A stretch of 23,595 nt of DNA from Oscillospiraceae bacterium UBA3851 (GTDB lineage: Bacteria > Bacillota > Clostridia > Oscillospirales > Oscillospiraceae): positions 1 to 23,595 of the forward strand of contig DGHJ01000040.1 in assembly GCA_002392625.1 (NCBI GenBank). The letters are read 5' to 3'. The translations under genes and the position numbers were made by a program. Below, one piece after another: positions 8,465 through 17,800 of the stretch. Every line of letters begins with the position of its first letter. The first letter of the stretch is position 1. Under the pieces are notes generated by a model. That model was not told where the DNA came from. It saw only the letters and a list, made by a program, of their open reading frames with translations, and ran no database searches.

Positions 8465-9424
8465 TTATTTTGCGAAGTATTTTTCCCGAAACGGTACGTC
8501 CTCCACCGTGAAGCTGCGTCCCCGGAGGTAGTTCAAAGGGCCGGCGTCTGTGGGAAAGTCGAAGGTCAGCTTGTAGGAGTACAGGGTCTGGCGCGTTTCG
8601 CCGTAGCGGCGATTCACGTCACCCCGGCCGTACTTGCCGTCACCCAGCAGTGGGCAGCCCAGGTCGGCGAAGGAAGCGCGGATCTGGTGGGTCCGCCCCG
8701 TCTCCAGGGCCACCTCCACCAAGCTCAGCTCGCCCCGGCTCTCCAGCGTGGTGTAATGTGTCACGGCGGTTTTCCCGCCGGGAATCGGTTTATGGAAAAC
8801 CCGGACCTGATTCTTTGCCTCATCCTTTAAGAGGAAGCACTCGATGGTGCCCGCCGGCGGCTTGGGGCGCCCCACGGTGATGCAGAGATAGCGCTTCTCG
8901 ATCTCCCGGTCACGGATCTTCTCGTTGATGATCCGCAATGTCTCGGCGTTCTTGGCGGCAATGACCAGACCGCCGGTGTTGCGGTCGATGCGGTTGCACA
9001 GTGCGGGCGTAAAGGCGTTCTCCCACCGGGGGTTCCACTCCCGTTTCTGGTAGAGATAGGCCTGGATGTGGTTGATGAGGGTGTTGACCTTCTCCGTCTC
9101 ATCGGCGTGGACCACCTGCCCCGGCCGCTTGTTGAGGAGCATGATGTTCTCGTCCTCGTAGACAATATCCAGCGTGGGCTTGAACAGCGTCAGGAACAGG
9201 TTGTCCTCCCGCGGCGCATCAAAGAACTCATCGTTGATATAGAGCTGCAGTACGTCCCCCTCCTGAAGGCGCTGGTCCCGCTGGGCGCGCTGGCCGTTGC
9301 ACTTGATGCGCTTGAGGCGGATGTACTTCTGCAGCAGAGCAGAGGGCAGCAGCGGCAGCGATTTGGCCACGAACCGGTCCAGCCGCTGACCCGCGTCGTT
9401 TTTGCCCACGTTCAATTCCCGCAT
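8465..9424 (-). CDS. RluA-family RNA pseudouridine synthase with S4 domain
   Basis: Enzymes of this family convert specific uridines in rRNA (or tRNA) to pseudouridine. The 319-residue protein starts with an S4 RNA-binding domain (about 12-62: GQRLDRFVAKSLP... KRIKCNG). The catalytic domain follows, with the motif NRIDRNTGGL at 144-153, where Asp147 is the catalytic aspartate. RTHQIRASFADLGCPLLGDGKYG near the C-terminus is diagnostic of RluA/RluC/RluD enzymes. Family members differ in target position, and I cannot tell which uridines this one modifies, so no gene symbol is given. Start is ATG at 9424 with AAGGAGG about 9 bases upstream. It stands alone, with its own promoter and terminator, divergent from the yceD-rpmF pair. 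Confidence 0.92.
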   Translation of the reverse strand: MRELNVGKNDAGQRLDRFVAKSLPLLPSALLQKYIRLKRIKCNGQRAQRDQRLQEGDVLQLYINDEFFDAPREDNLFLTLFKPTLDIVYEDENIMLLNKRPGQVVHADETEKVNTLINHIQAYLYQKREWNPRWENAFTPALCNRIDRNTGGLVIAAKNAETLRIINEKIRDREIEKRYLCITVGRPKPPAGTIECFLLKDEAKNQVRVFHKPIPGGKTAVTHYTTLESRGELSLVEVALETGRTHQIRASFADLGCPLLGDGKYGRGDVNRRYGETRQTLYSYKLTFDFPTDAGPLNYLRGRSFTVEDVPFREKYFAK

Positions 9425-9454
9425 GGCGCCGCCCTCCTTCCCAAAGCTGCTACC

Positions 9455-9482
9455 ATTCTACCTGTTTTTTGAAAAAAGTCAA
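9455..9482 (-). promoter_or_regulatory. Promoter of the RluA-family gene
   Basis: Minus-strand TTGACT (9477-9482) and TAGAAT (9455-9460) are 16 bases apart, about 30 bases before the ATG. This promoter is back to back with the yceD promoter. Confidence 0.6.
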
Positions 9483-9501
9483 AATAAATATGAAAAAATG
9501 T

Positions 9502-9530
9502 TTGACAAGTATTTTCCCATCCACTATAAT
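9502..9530 (+). promoter_or_regulatory. Promoter of the yceD-rpmF operon
   Basis: TTGACA (9502-9507) and TATAAT (9525-9530) are both perfect consensus hexamers with the ideal 17-base spacing. Transcription would begin near 9537, about 20 bases before the ATG. Such strength fits a gene pair encoding a ribosomal protein. Confidence 0.88.
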
Positions 9531-9557
9531 ATCATTCGTGTCATTAAGAGGTGAACT

Positions 9558-10058
9558 ATGCGTCTGAACGTCAACAAGCTGCTGCATACCCCCGGAGCCA
9601 GGCGGGATTTCCGTTTTGAAATGGACCTGAGCGACCTGGATTTCGGCGGAACGAACCCTGTTTGCCGCCCGGTTGTTGTGGAAGGCCGGGTGCGAAACGA
9701 GGCCGGCATGCTGCTGTGCGAGATGACGGCCCAGACCACACTGCACTGTGTGTGTGACCGATGCCTGGAGGAATTCGACCGGGAGAAATCCGTTCCCTAT
9801 TCCTGCGTATTAGCGGAAGAAAAGGCCACGGACGACAACGACGATATTATCCTCCTGGAGCAGGACGAGGCGGATCTCGGTGATCTGGCCCGCACGGCGT
9901 TTATCCTCAGCATGGACACAAAAACCCTGTGCTCGCCTGACTGCAAAGGCTTGTGCGGCGGCTGCGGTGTGAATCTCAACCGCGAGAGCTGCCGGTGCAA
10001 AAAGCAGGTCGATCCCCGGCTTGCGAAGCTGGCAAAGCTGCTGGAGCAGAACGATTGA
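9558..10058 (+). CDS. DUF177 / YceD-family protein
   Basis: YceD-family proteins are linked to 23S rRNA accumulation in E. coli and are usually encoded just before rpmF, as here. The 166-residue protein has the family's two cysteine clusters. The first is CVCDRC at 64-69. The second is near the C-terminus: CSPDCKGLCGGC (125-136), then CRC (145-147). Together these suggest a bound zinc. The middle is acidic (DDNDDIILLEQDEADLGDL). Start is ATG at 9558 with GAGGTG just upstream. It is co-transcribed with rpmF 51 bases downstream. The molecular activity of the Firmicutes form is not established. Confidence 0.88.
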   Translation: MRLNVNKLLHTPGARRDFRFEMDLSDLDFGGTNPVCRPVVVEGRVRNEAGMLLCEMTAQTTLHCVCDRCLEEFDREKSVPYSCVLAEEKATDDNDDIILLEQDEADLGDLARTAFILSMDTKTLCSPDCKGLCGGCGVNLNRESCRCKKQVDPRLAKLAKLLEQND

Positions 10059-10109
10059 GGGAACAACATAAATTACTGCTCAGGCAGTTAAGACCAAGGA
10101 GGTGTCAAC

Positions 10110-10307
10110 ATGGCAGTCCCTAAGGGAAAAGTATCCAAACAAAGACGCAATAAGAGACGCAGCTCCGTGTGGAAGCTGGCGACTCCCGGTCTGGTGGCAT
10201 GCCCCAAGTGCGGTGCGCTGCATCTGCCCCACAGAATGTGCCCGGAGTGCGGTACCTATAACGGCCGCGAGGTCAAGGTCATCAAGTCCGTGGCCGCAGA
10301 CAAGTAA
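10110..10307 (+). CDS. rpmF: 50S ribosomal protein L32
   Basis: L32 is a small protein of the large ribosomal subunit. The 65-residue sequence has the basic N-terminus MAVPKGKVSKQRRNKRRS and a four-cysteine zinc ribbon: CPKC (31-34) and CPEC (44-47). It is thus the zinc-containing (C+) paralogue form. Start is ATG at 10110, preceded by AAGGAGGTG, one of the best ribosome binding sites in the window, as expected for a highly expressed protein. It follows the yceD-family gene and is closed by a strong terminator. Confidence 0.97.
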   Translation: MAVPKGKVSKQRRNKRRSSVWKLATPGLVACPKCGALHLPHRMCPECGTYNGREVKVIKSVAADK

Positions 10308-10327
10308 TCCATCCGTGTGTCCTTGTT

Positions 10328-10362
10328 AGGAGGGAAGCGTCGTCTTCCCTCCTTGCTTTTTT
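10328..10362 (+). terminator. Rho-independent terminator after rpmF
   Basis: The perfect 10-bp stem AGGAGGGAAG (10328-10337) / CTTCCCTCCT (10344-10353) has a 6-base loop and is followed by TGCTTTTTTG. It lies 20 bases after the rpmF stop. Confidence 0.9.
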
Positions 10363-10379
10363 GTTTGCCATTCCAGCCC

Positions 10380-10408
10380 TTGCAAATGCGGCGTGATTTG
10401 GTTATAAT
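10380..10408 (+). promoter_or_regulatory. Promoter of the radical SAM-der-plsY operon
   Basis: TTGCAA (10380-10385) and a perfect TATAAT (10403-10408) are 17 bases apart, about 43 bases before the ATG at 10451 and downstream of the rpmF terminator. Confidence 0.7.
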
Positions 10409-10450
10409 GAATTGATATGATATTTCTTTTCGTCAAGAGGTTCGCAGAGC

Positions 10451-11824
10451 ATGAGTACCGTCATCACATCCGTGGATCCCCACAGCCCTGCTGCAAGGGC
10501 CCATATAAAGCCCGGTGAACAGCTGCTGGCGATCAACGGCCACCGGATCGTGGACGTGCTGGATTACCGTTTCTACGGCTACGATCCCACGGCGGAGCTG
10601 CTGCTGCGCCGCCAGGACGGCACGGAGCACTCCGTGCGCATCCGCAAGGACGAGGGCCGGGACCTGGGGCTGAACTTTGAGACCTATCTCATGGACCGCG
10701 CCCACTCCTGCGCCAACAACTGCATCTTCTGCTTCGTAGATCAGATGCCCAAGGGCCTGCGCAAAAGCCTCTATTTCAAGGACGACGACGCCCGGCTCTC
10801 CTTTCTGATGGGCAACTACATCACCTTGACCAATATGTCCCCCCGCGCCGTTCAGCGAATCATCGACCTGCGCATCTCCCCCATCAACGTGTCCGTTCAC
10901 ACCACGGACCCGGAGCTTCGCGCCAAAATGCTGGGCAATCCCCGCGCCGGCGAGTCCATTGCCGTTATGCGCCGCCTGGCGGAAAACGGCATTCGCATGA
11001 ACTGCCAGATCGTGGCCTGCCCCGGCATCAACGACGGGCCGAATCTGCAGCGCACCATGGAGGATCTGGCCTCCATGCACCCCGGCGTCACCAGCGTGGC
11101 CATCGTGCCCGTAGGGCTGACCCGCTACCGGGAAGGCCTCTATCCTCTGGAACAGTACGACGCCGGGACCGCCGCTGCCGTCATTGACCTGGTGGAGGGC
11201 TTCGCGCGCACCTGCCGGAAGAAGTACGGCACCGGCATCTTCTGGTGCTCTGACGAGTTCTATCTCCTGGCGGGCCGCGAGCTGCCGCCGGAGGAAAGCT
11301 ACGAGAGCTTTGCCCAGCTGGAAAACGGCGTGGGCATGCTGCGCCTGCTGGAGAGTGAGTTCACCGCAGCCCTGCGCCTGGCCGACGATGCGGTTCCCCC
11401 CTCCCCCTTCACCGTCGCCACGGGGCTGGACGCCGCCCCCATGCTGGCCCATCTGGTGGAGCTGGCAAAGGAGAAGTGCCCCGGCCTGCAGGGCCAGGTG
11501 ATCCCCATCGTCAACCGCTTTTTCGGCGAGCAGATCGTGGTGTCCGGCCTCATCACGGGCCAGGACCTGATCGCTCAGCTGAAAGGGCGCGACCTGGGCC
11601 GTCGGCTGCTGCTGCCGGACAACATGCTCCGCTACCATGAAAACGTATTCCTCGACGACGTGACCATCCGGCAGGTGGAGGAGGCGCTGGGTGTGCCTCT
11701 CACCTTTGTGCCCCAGGACGGCTTTGAGCTGTGCGACGCCATGTTTGGCGTAGAGACGGAACAAAAGCAGTCCCGTCCCGCCGGGGATGACAGTGAATAC
11801 TATCAGTATAACCCCTCCCATTGA
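10451..11824 (+). CDS. PDZ-radical SAM-DUF512 protein (family next to der)
   Basis: This is a 457-residue protein of the widespread but functionally unassigned radical SAM family that combines a PDZ-like N-terminus, a radical SAM core and a C-terminal DUF512. The PDZ-like segment spans about 1-65 (HSPAARAHIKPGEQLLAING). The core's iron-sulphur motif is CANNCIFC, with Cys87, Cys91 and Cys94 in the CX3CX2C arrangement. It is followed by FVDQMPKGLRKSLYFKDDD and GNYITLTN. The remainder (about 220-440), with VPVGLTRYREGL and the C-terminal NMLRYHENVFLDD, matches DUF512. Start is ATG at 10451 with AAGAGG 10 bases upstream. It is followed after 21 bases by der, a pairing common in Clostridia, which suggests but does not prove a role near ribosome assembly. 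Substrate unknown. Confidence 0.9.
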   Translation: MSTVITSVDPHSPAARAHIKPGEQLLAINGHRIVDVLDYRFYGYDPTAELLLRRQDGTEHSVRIRKDEGRDLGLNFETYLMDRAHSCANNCIFCFVDQMPKGLRKSLYFKDDDARLSFLMGNYITLTNMSPRAVQRIIDLRISPINVSVHTTDPELRAKMLGNPRAGESIAVMRRLAENGIRMNCQIVACPGINDGPNLQRTMEDLASMHPGVTSVAIVPVGLTRYREGLYPLEQYDAGTAAAVIDLVEGFARTCRKKYGTGIFWCSDEFYLLAGRELPPEESYESFAQLENGVGMLRLLESEFTAALRLADDAVPPSPFTVATGLDAAPMLAHLVELAKEKCPGLQGQVIPIVNRFFGEQIVVSGLITGQDLIAQLKGRDLGRRLLLPDNMLRYHENVFLDDVTIRQVEEALGVPLTFVPQDGFELCDAMFGVETEQKQSRPAGDDSEYYQYNPSH

Positions 11825-11845
11825 TTGAAAAGGAAGTGATCCCCC

Positions 11846-13174
11846 TTGTCTAAACCTGTTGTCGCCATCGTGGGCCGACCCAACGTGGGCAAGTCCATGC
11901 TGTTCAATAAGCTGATCGGTCAGCGCCTGTCCATCGTGGAGGACACGCCCGGCGTCACCCGCGACCGCATCTACGGCGAGTGCGAGTGGCTGGGCCGCAA
12001 GTTCACCCTGGTGGACACCGGCGGTATCGAGCCCAGCACCGACAGTCAGATCCTCTCCTTCATGCGGGACCAGGCCCAGATCGCCATTGACAACGCCACC
12101 GTCATTGTCTTCGTGGTGGACATCAAGAGCGGCATGACCGCCTCTGACCAGGAGGTGGCTTACATGCTGCAGCGGTCCGGAAAACCCATCGTTCTGGCGG
12201 TAAACAAAATGGACGCCACCGGCCCGATGGACCCGGATTTCTACGAGTTTTACAACCTGGGTCTGGGCGATCCCATCGCCGTCTCCGCCGTGCACGGCCA
12301 CGGCACCGGTGACCTGCTGGACGAGTGTCTCAAGTACTTCCCGCCTCAGCAGGAGGAAGAGGACGAGTCCGACGTGATCCAGGTGGCCATCATCGGCCGG
12401 CCCAACGTGGGCAAGTCCAGCCTCACCAACAAGATCCTGGGCGAGGAGCGGGTCATCGTCAGCAATGTAGCGGGCACCACCCGTGACGCCATCGACAGCT
12501 ATTTTGAAAATGCCCAGGGCAAGTACAACTTCATCGACACCGCCGGCATGCGCAAGAAGTCCAAGGTAGACGACAGCATCGAGAAATACAGCGTTCTGCG
12601 CTCCACCATGGCCATCGAGCGCAGCGACGTGTGCCTGATCCTGATCGACGCCCAGGACGGCGTCACCGAGCAGGACACCAAGGTGGCGGGGCTGGCCCAC
12701 GATGCCGGCAAAGCCTGCATCATCGTGGTGAACAAATGGGATCTCATCGAAAAGGACGACAAGACCATGGACCGGATGCGCCAGGATATCCGCCGGGACC
12801 TGAGCTACATGACCTACGCCCCCATCGTGTTCATCTCCGCCGCCACGGGCCAGCGGGTGAGCCGCCTCTTTGAGCTCATCAACTACGTCAACGAGCAATC
12901 CTCCATGCGCATCACCACCGGCATGCTCAACTCCGTACTGGCTGACGCCCAGACGCGCGTCCAGCCGCCCACGGACAAGGGCCGTCGGCTGAAGATCTAC
13001 TACATGACCCAGGTGGGCGTGAAGCCCCCCCACTTCGTGGTCTTCTGCAACGACAGGAAGCTGTTCCACTTCTCCTACCAGCGGTATCTGGAGAACCAGA
13101 TCCGCGGTGTATTCGGTCTGGAGGGCACGCCCGTCATCCTGACCATCCGCCAGAAGGGCGAGGAGGACGTTTGA
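11846..13174 (+). CDS. der: Ribosome assembly GTPase Der (EngA)
   Basis: Der is an essential GTPase with two tandem G domains that helps assemble the 50S subunit. The 442-residue protein shows both. G domain 1 has GRPNVGKS at 10-17, DTPGVTRDR at 33-41, DTGG at 57-60 and NKMD at 120-123. G domain 2 has GRPNVGKS at 184-191, DTAGM at 231-235 and NKWD further on. The C-terminal KH-like domain (about 350-442) includes LKIYYMTQVGVKPPHFVVFCND. An acidic linker (PPQQEEEDESD) joins the two G domains. The start is TTG at 11846, with an AGGAAGTGAT site before it, and MSKPVVAIVGRPN aligns with the usual N-terminus. Its stop overlaps the plsY ATG by 1 base. Confidence 0.97.
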   Translation: MSKPVVAIVGRPNVGKSMLFNKLIGQRLSIVEDTPGVTRDRIYGECEWLGRKFTLVDTGGIEPSTDSQILSFMRDQAQIAIDNATVIVFVVDIKSGMTASDQEVAYMLQRSGKPIVLAVNKMDATGPMDPDFYEFYNLGLGDPIAVSAVHGHGTGDLLDECLKYFPPQQEEEDESDVIQVAIIGRPNVGKSSLTNKILGEERVIVSNVAGTTRDAIDSYFENAQGKYNFIDTAGMRKKSKVDDSIEKYSVLRSTMAIERSDVCLILIDAQDGVTEQDTKVAGLAHDAGKACIIVVNKWDLIEKDDKTMDRMRQDIRRDLSYMTYAPIVFISAATGQRVSRLFELINYVNEQSSMRITTGMLNSVLADAQTRVQPPTDKGRRLKIYYMTQVGVKPPHFVVFCNDRKLFHFSYQRYLENQIRGVFGLEGTPVILTIRQKGEEDV

Positions 13175-13854
13175 TGTTTTACGTATTTATCGGCGCCGTG
13201 GTGGTGCTGGTGTCCTATTTCCTCGGCTGCATCAACGGCTCGGTGATGACCTCCCACTTCATCATCAAGGACGACGTGCGGCGGCACGGCAGCGGCAACG
13301 CCGGGCTCACCAACTTCTACCGTACCTACGGCGCCAAATACGCCCTGCTGGTCATTGCCATCGACATGGGCAAGACGGTGATCGCCGCCCTCATCGGCGG
13401 ATACATGTTTGACTACCTGCTCCAGGACTGGACGCTGGGCGTGCTTTTGTCGGGGCTGGGCTGCGAGCTGGGTCACATCTTCCCCGTCTTTTTCGGGTTT
13501 AAGGGCGGCAAGGGGATCCTGTCCGGCGGCGTACTGGTCATCTTTCTGGATTGGCGCATCGCGTTGGTTGCCTGGGGCCTGTTCGTCGGATTGTGGCTGC
13601 TGACCCGGTACGTCTCCCTCGGCTCCATCTTCGCCGCCGCCAGCATGCCGGTCTCCTCCCTGTTTGTTTTCGGCGTCAACTGGAAGTATCTGGTGCTGTG
13701 CGTTATCCTGGGCGGACTGGTGGTGTACTGCCACCGCGACAACATCCGGCGTCTCCTGAACAGCACGGAGAGCAAGTTCAAGTGGCACGTGAACCCCATT
13801 CCCGGTGGAGAGAACGCCGGGAAAACCGTGGAGAGCAGAGGGGAAAACCCATGA
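13174..13854 (+). CDS. plsY: Acyl-phosphate:glycerol-3-phosphate acyltransferase PlsY
   Basis: PlsY is a membrane enzyme that transfers the acyl group of acyl-phosphate to glycerol-3-phosphate, the first acylation of phospholipid synthesis. The 226-residue protein shows the three family motifs: GSGNAGLTNFYRTYG (about 42-56), HIFPVFFGFKGGKG (about 103-116) and a C-terminal HRDNIRRLL (about 187-195). It has about five hydrophobic segments. The ATG at 13174 (TGATG overlap with der) has GAGGAGG 7 bases upstream; an in-frame TTG one codon earlier is less likely. A hydrophilic tail of about 25 residues follows motif 3. The stop overlaps the next gene by 4 bases (ATGA). Confidence 0.93.
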   Translation: MFYVFIGAVVVLVSYFLGCINGSVMTSHFIIKDDVRRHGSGNAGLTNFYRTYGAKYALLVIAIDMGKTVIAALIGGYMFDYLLQDWTLGVLLSGLGCELGHIFPVFFGFKGGKGILSGGVLVIFLDWRIALVAWGLFVGLWLLTRYVSLGSIFAAASMPVSSLFVFGVNWKYLVLCVILGGLVVYCHRDNIRRLLNSTESKFKWHVNPIPGGENAGKTVESRGENP

Positions 13855-14762
13855 AAAGAAACAATCCGGTCCGGCAGGTGGTATTCCCACTGCTGGCTGC
13901 CTTCATCTGGGGCACGGCCTTCGTCGCCCAGGACGTTTGCGCCGAAGTCGTGGAACCCATGACCTTCAACGCCGTCCGGTCCTTTATCGCGGTCGTCGTG
14001 CTGCTGGTGATCATCTGGATCTTCGGCAGGCTCCGCAAGGATAAACCCGCGCAGGCCAAGCAGAAGGCCGGCCGCAAACAGCTGCTCATCGGCGGACTGT
14101 GCTGCGGTACGGCGCTGGCGGTGGCCTCCAACTTCCAGCAGGCCGGTATCGGCGCCGGCACGGACGCCGGCAAGGCCGGGTTCATCACCGCCCTTTACAT
14201 CGTGTTGGTGCCGCTGCTGGGTCTGTTTCTCAAAAAGAAGGTCTCCCTCCCCGTATGGATCAGCGTAGCGCTGGCCGTGGCGGCGTTGTATTTGCTGTGC
14301 ATCCACGGTGCGTTCAAGCTGGCCCCCGGCGATCTCTTGATCCTGCTGTGCGCCCTCTTCTTTGCGGTGCACATTCTGATCATCGACCACTTCACCGCCA
14401 CGGTGGACGGCATGAAGCTCTCCTGCGCTCAGTTTCTGGTGTGCGGTATTCTCTCGCTCATCGGCTCACTCGTCTTTGAGCACCCCGATATCGGCGCGAT
14501 CCTTTCCGTTATGCTGCCGCTCCTGTACGTGGGCGTCTTCTCCAGCGGCGTGGCCTACACGCTGCAGATCCTGGCTCAGAAGGACTCCAATCCCACGGTG
14601 GTCACCATTTTGCTGAGCATGGAGTCCGTGTTCGCCGTCATCTCCGGCGCCATCATCCTGCACCAGCACATGACCGGACGGGAGTATCTGGGGTGCGTGC
14701 TGATGCTGATCGCCGTGATCCTGGCCCAGATCCCTTTCCCGCTGAAAAGGAAAGAAAACTGA
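13851..14762 (+). CDS. DMT-superfamily (EamA) permease
   Basis: This 303-residue membrane protein has about ten hydrophobic segments in two repeated EamA halves. The first starts FPLLAAFIWGTAFVAQD and the second begins around GDLLILLCALFFAVHILIIDHF. Members of the drug/metabolite transporter superfamily export or import varied metabolites, and the substrate cannot be read from sequence. The frame is open far upstream over plsY, but the ATG at 13851 overlaps the plsY stop by 4 bases, has GAGGGG before it and starts at the expected N-terminus. It is the last gene of the radical SAM-der-plsY operon and ends just before a bidirectional terminator. Confidence 0.88.
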   Translation: MKRNNPVRQVVFPLLAAFIWGTAFVAQDVCAEVVEPMTFNAVRSFIAVVVLLVIIWIFGRLRKDKPAQAKQKAGRKQLLIGGLCCGTALAVASNFQQAGIGAGTDAGKAGFITALYIVLVPLLGLFLKKKVSLPVWISVALAVAALYLLCIHGAFKLAPGDLLILLCALFFAVHILIIDHFTATVDGMKLSCAQFLVCGILSLIGSLVFEHPDIGAILSVMLPLLYVGVFSSGVAYTLQILAQKDSNPTVVTILLSMESVFAVISGAIILHQHMTGREYLGCVLMLIAVILAQIPFPLKRKEN

Positions 14763-14772
14763 TATTCACTGC

Positions 14773-14813
14773 AAAAAACGGCTGTGGAAACGCGGTTTCC
14801 ACAGCCGTTTTTT
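14773..14813. terminator. Bidirectional terminator shared by the EamA and polC operons
   Basis: A perfect 19-bp inverted repeat (14773-14791 with 14795-14813) has a 3-base loop. It reads AAAAAACGGCTGTGG... on one side and ends in TTTTTT on the other, so it gives a GC stem plus T-run on both strands. It starts 10 bases after the EamA stop on the plus strand and 3 bases after the polC stop on the minus strand. Confidence 0.95.
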
Positions 14814-14816
14814 CGT

Positions 14817-17800
14817 TTAAAAGAGGCTTTGCTGGCTGGTGTCCGGCATGGCGCCGAAGGCGCCCAGTGCCTTGAGCTGGGCGATATGGGTCTGAGACAG
14901 CTTGTTGCAGCAGATGGCGAAGTCCTCGATGGAGATGAACTCCTGGCCCTGCCGCTTTTGCACCGTGTCCAGCGCCGCGCTCTCGCCCAGCCCGTGGACC
15001 GAGATCAAGGGCGGCAGCAGGCCGTTCTCTGTGATAAGGAAGTCGGTGGCGTCGGAGCGCATGATGTCAATGGTGTCGAAGTGGAAGCCCCGGAGATAGA
15101 ACTCGTAGCACACCTCCAGCGTCACCAGCAGGTTCTGCTCCACGTCGGTGGCGTCCTTGTTGTTCTCGATCTCACGGATCTTCTTTTTCACGTTCTCCAT
15201 GCCCGCGCAGCAGAACTCCGCGTCAAAAGCCTTGGCGCGCACCGTAAAAAACGTGGCGTAAAATGCCAGCGGCCGGTGGACCTTGAACCAGGCAATGCGG
15301 AAGGCCATCATTACGTATGCCACGGCGTGGGCCTTGGGAAACAGATAACCGATCTTGGCCAGGGAGTCTATATACCACTGGGGCACATTGTGCTCATGCA
15401 TCTGCTCCACCCACATGGGCCAATCGCCGGCGGCGCCCTTTTTCACCTTTCCCTTGCGGACGGCCTCCATGATCTTGAAGGACATCTTGGGGTCCAGCCC
15501 CATGCGGATAAGGTAGAGCATGATGTCGTCGCGGCAGCCCACCGTCTCCAGAACAGAGGCAGTGCCGCCCACGATCAGGTCGCGGGCGTTGCCCAGCCAC
15601 ACGTCGGTGCCGTGGGAGAAGCCGGAAAGGCGCACCAGCGTGTTGAAGTTGGTGGGCTTGGTGTCCATCAGCATGCCGCGGGTGAACCGGGTATTGAACT
15701 CCGGGATCGCCACGGCGCCGGTGGGGCCGAGAATGGGGTCGTCCTCAAAGCCCAGCACCTTGGAGCTGACAAAGATGCTCATGGTGTCCGGATCGTCCAG
15801 CGGGATCTCCCTGGCGTTGACGCCGGTGAGGTTCTCCAGCATGCGGATCATGGTGGGATCATCGTGGCCCAGCATGTCCAGCTTCAGGAGATTGTCCTCC
15901 ATGCAGTGGTATTCAAAATGGGTGGTGCGCTGATCCGAATTGACGTCGTCAGCCGGGTGCTGGACCGCCGTGAAATCCTCCACGTCCATGTCGTCCGGCA
16001 CCACCACCAGGCCGCCGGGGTGCTGGCCCGTGGTGCGGCGCACGCCCTCGCAGCCCTTGGCCAGACGATCCAGCTCCGCCGTGCCGAATTCCAGGTCGTT
16101 TTCCTCCTTGTACTTCAGCACGAAGCCCTTGGCGTTCTTCTCCGCCAGGGTGCCGATGGTGCCGGCGCGGAAAACCTGGGACTCGCCGAACATCTCGATG
16201 GCGTGGCGGTGGGCGCGGGCCTGGTATTCGCCGGAGAAGTTCAGGTCAATATCCGGCACCTTGCCGCCGCCGTAGCCCAGAAAGGTCTCAAAGGGAATGT
16301 CGAAGCCGTCCTTCACCAGCGGCGTGCCGCAGTGAGGACAGACCTTGTCCGGCATGTCGGCGCCGCAGCCGTATTCTCCGCTCTCGTCAAATTCCGTGTA
16401 TTTGCAGGAGGGGCAGCGATAGTGGGGCGGCAGGGAATTGACCTCCGTGATGCCGGACATATAGGCCACCAGGGATGAACCCACGGAGCCGCGGGAGCCC
16501 ACCAGATAGCCGTTCTCCAAACTGCGCTGGACCAGCTTCTGGGCGGACATGTACACCACGTCGTATTTGCCCAGGATGCCGCCCAGCTCCACGTTCAGCC
16601 GGTCCACGATCAGCTTGGGCGGTTCCTGGCCGTATAGCTGGTGGCACTTGTCCCACACGCGCTGGTTCAGCTCCTGCTCGGAGTTCTCCAACCGGGGCGG
16701 GAAAAGCTGTCCCTGGGGCAAAAGCTCGATGACCTCCACCTGATCGGCGATCCGGCGGGTGTTCGTCACCACCACCTCGTAGGCCTTTTCCTCCCCCAGA
16801 TAGCTGAACTCCTCCAGCATCTCATCGGTGGTCTTGAAATACAGAGGCAGCGGTGCGTTGATATCCGCCAGCTTTTCGTATTTTTTCGGGTCGTCCTTCT
16901 TCACCATATTTCCGGTGAGCAGGATGCGGCGGTAGACCTCGTCCTCCGGATCCAGGAAATGCACGTCACCTGTGGCGCATACCGGCTTGCCCAGCTCCTC
17001 GCCCAAGCGGACGATGGCGCGGTTATAGTCCCGCAGCTCCTCCACGGAGCTCACCGCCCCGTTTCGCAGCATAAACATGTTGTTGCAGACCGGTTGGATC
17101 TCCAGATAATCGTAGAAGGAGGCGATGCGCTTGAGCTCCTCCCAATCCTTATGGCCGTCCGTCAGTGCCTGAAACAGTTCTCCCGCCTCGCAGGCCGAGC
17201 CGATGATCAGACCCTCCCGATGGGTCACCAGCTCAGTTTTGGGGATGATCGGCCTCTTGTGGAAATATTTCAGGTTGGACAGGGAGATCAGCTGGAACAG
17301 GTGCTTCAGCCCCAGCTTGTTTTTCGCCAGCAGGATGATGTGCTTGGGTCGGCGGTTGACCTTGCTGCCGCGGGGCCGCAGCTTCAGCATCTCGCCGTTG
17401 ATCTGCTGGAGCCGGGAGATGCCCAGTTCCTTCTCCATCTTTTCGAAAAAGGGAATCAGCATGTAGCCTACCATGGCCGCATCGTCGCTGGCCCGGTGGT
17501 GGTTGAAAGCCGGCAGATCCAGATACTCGGCCACAATGTCCAGCTTGAACTTGTGGAGCTCCGGCAAAAGATTCTGGGCCAGGATCAGCGTATCCACATA
17601 AGTGGGCGCAAAAACAAGTCCCGCCGCGGCGCAGCCCCTGCGGATGAAGCTGACGTCAAACTCCGCGTTGTGGGCCGCCAGAGGCCGTCCGTTGACGAAC
17701 CGCAGGAACGACTCCAGCGCCTCCCTTGGCTGCGGGGCGTCACGCAGCATGGCGTCGGTGATGCCCGTCAGACCTACGATATCCGGCGGCAGCGCCCGAC

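Noticed and set aside
10433..13069. 878-codon open frame on the minus strand opposite the radical SAM gene and der
   Set aside because: It spans two real plus-strand genes and the gap between them, and its composition is typical of an antisense shadow in GC-rich DNA.
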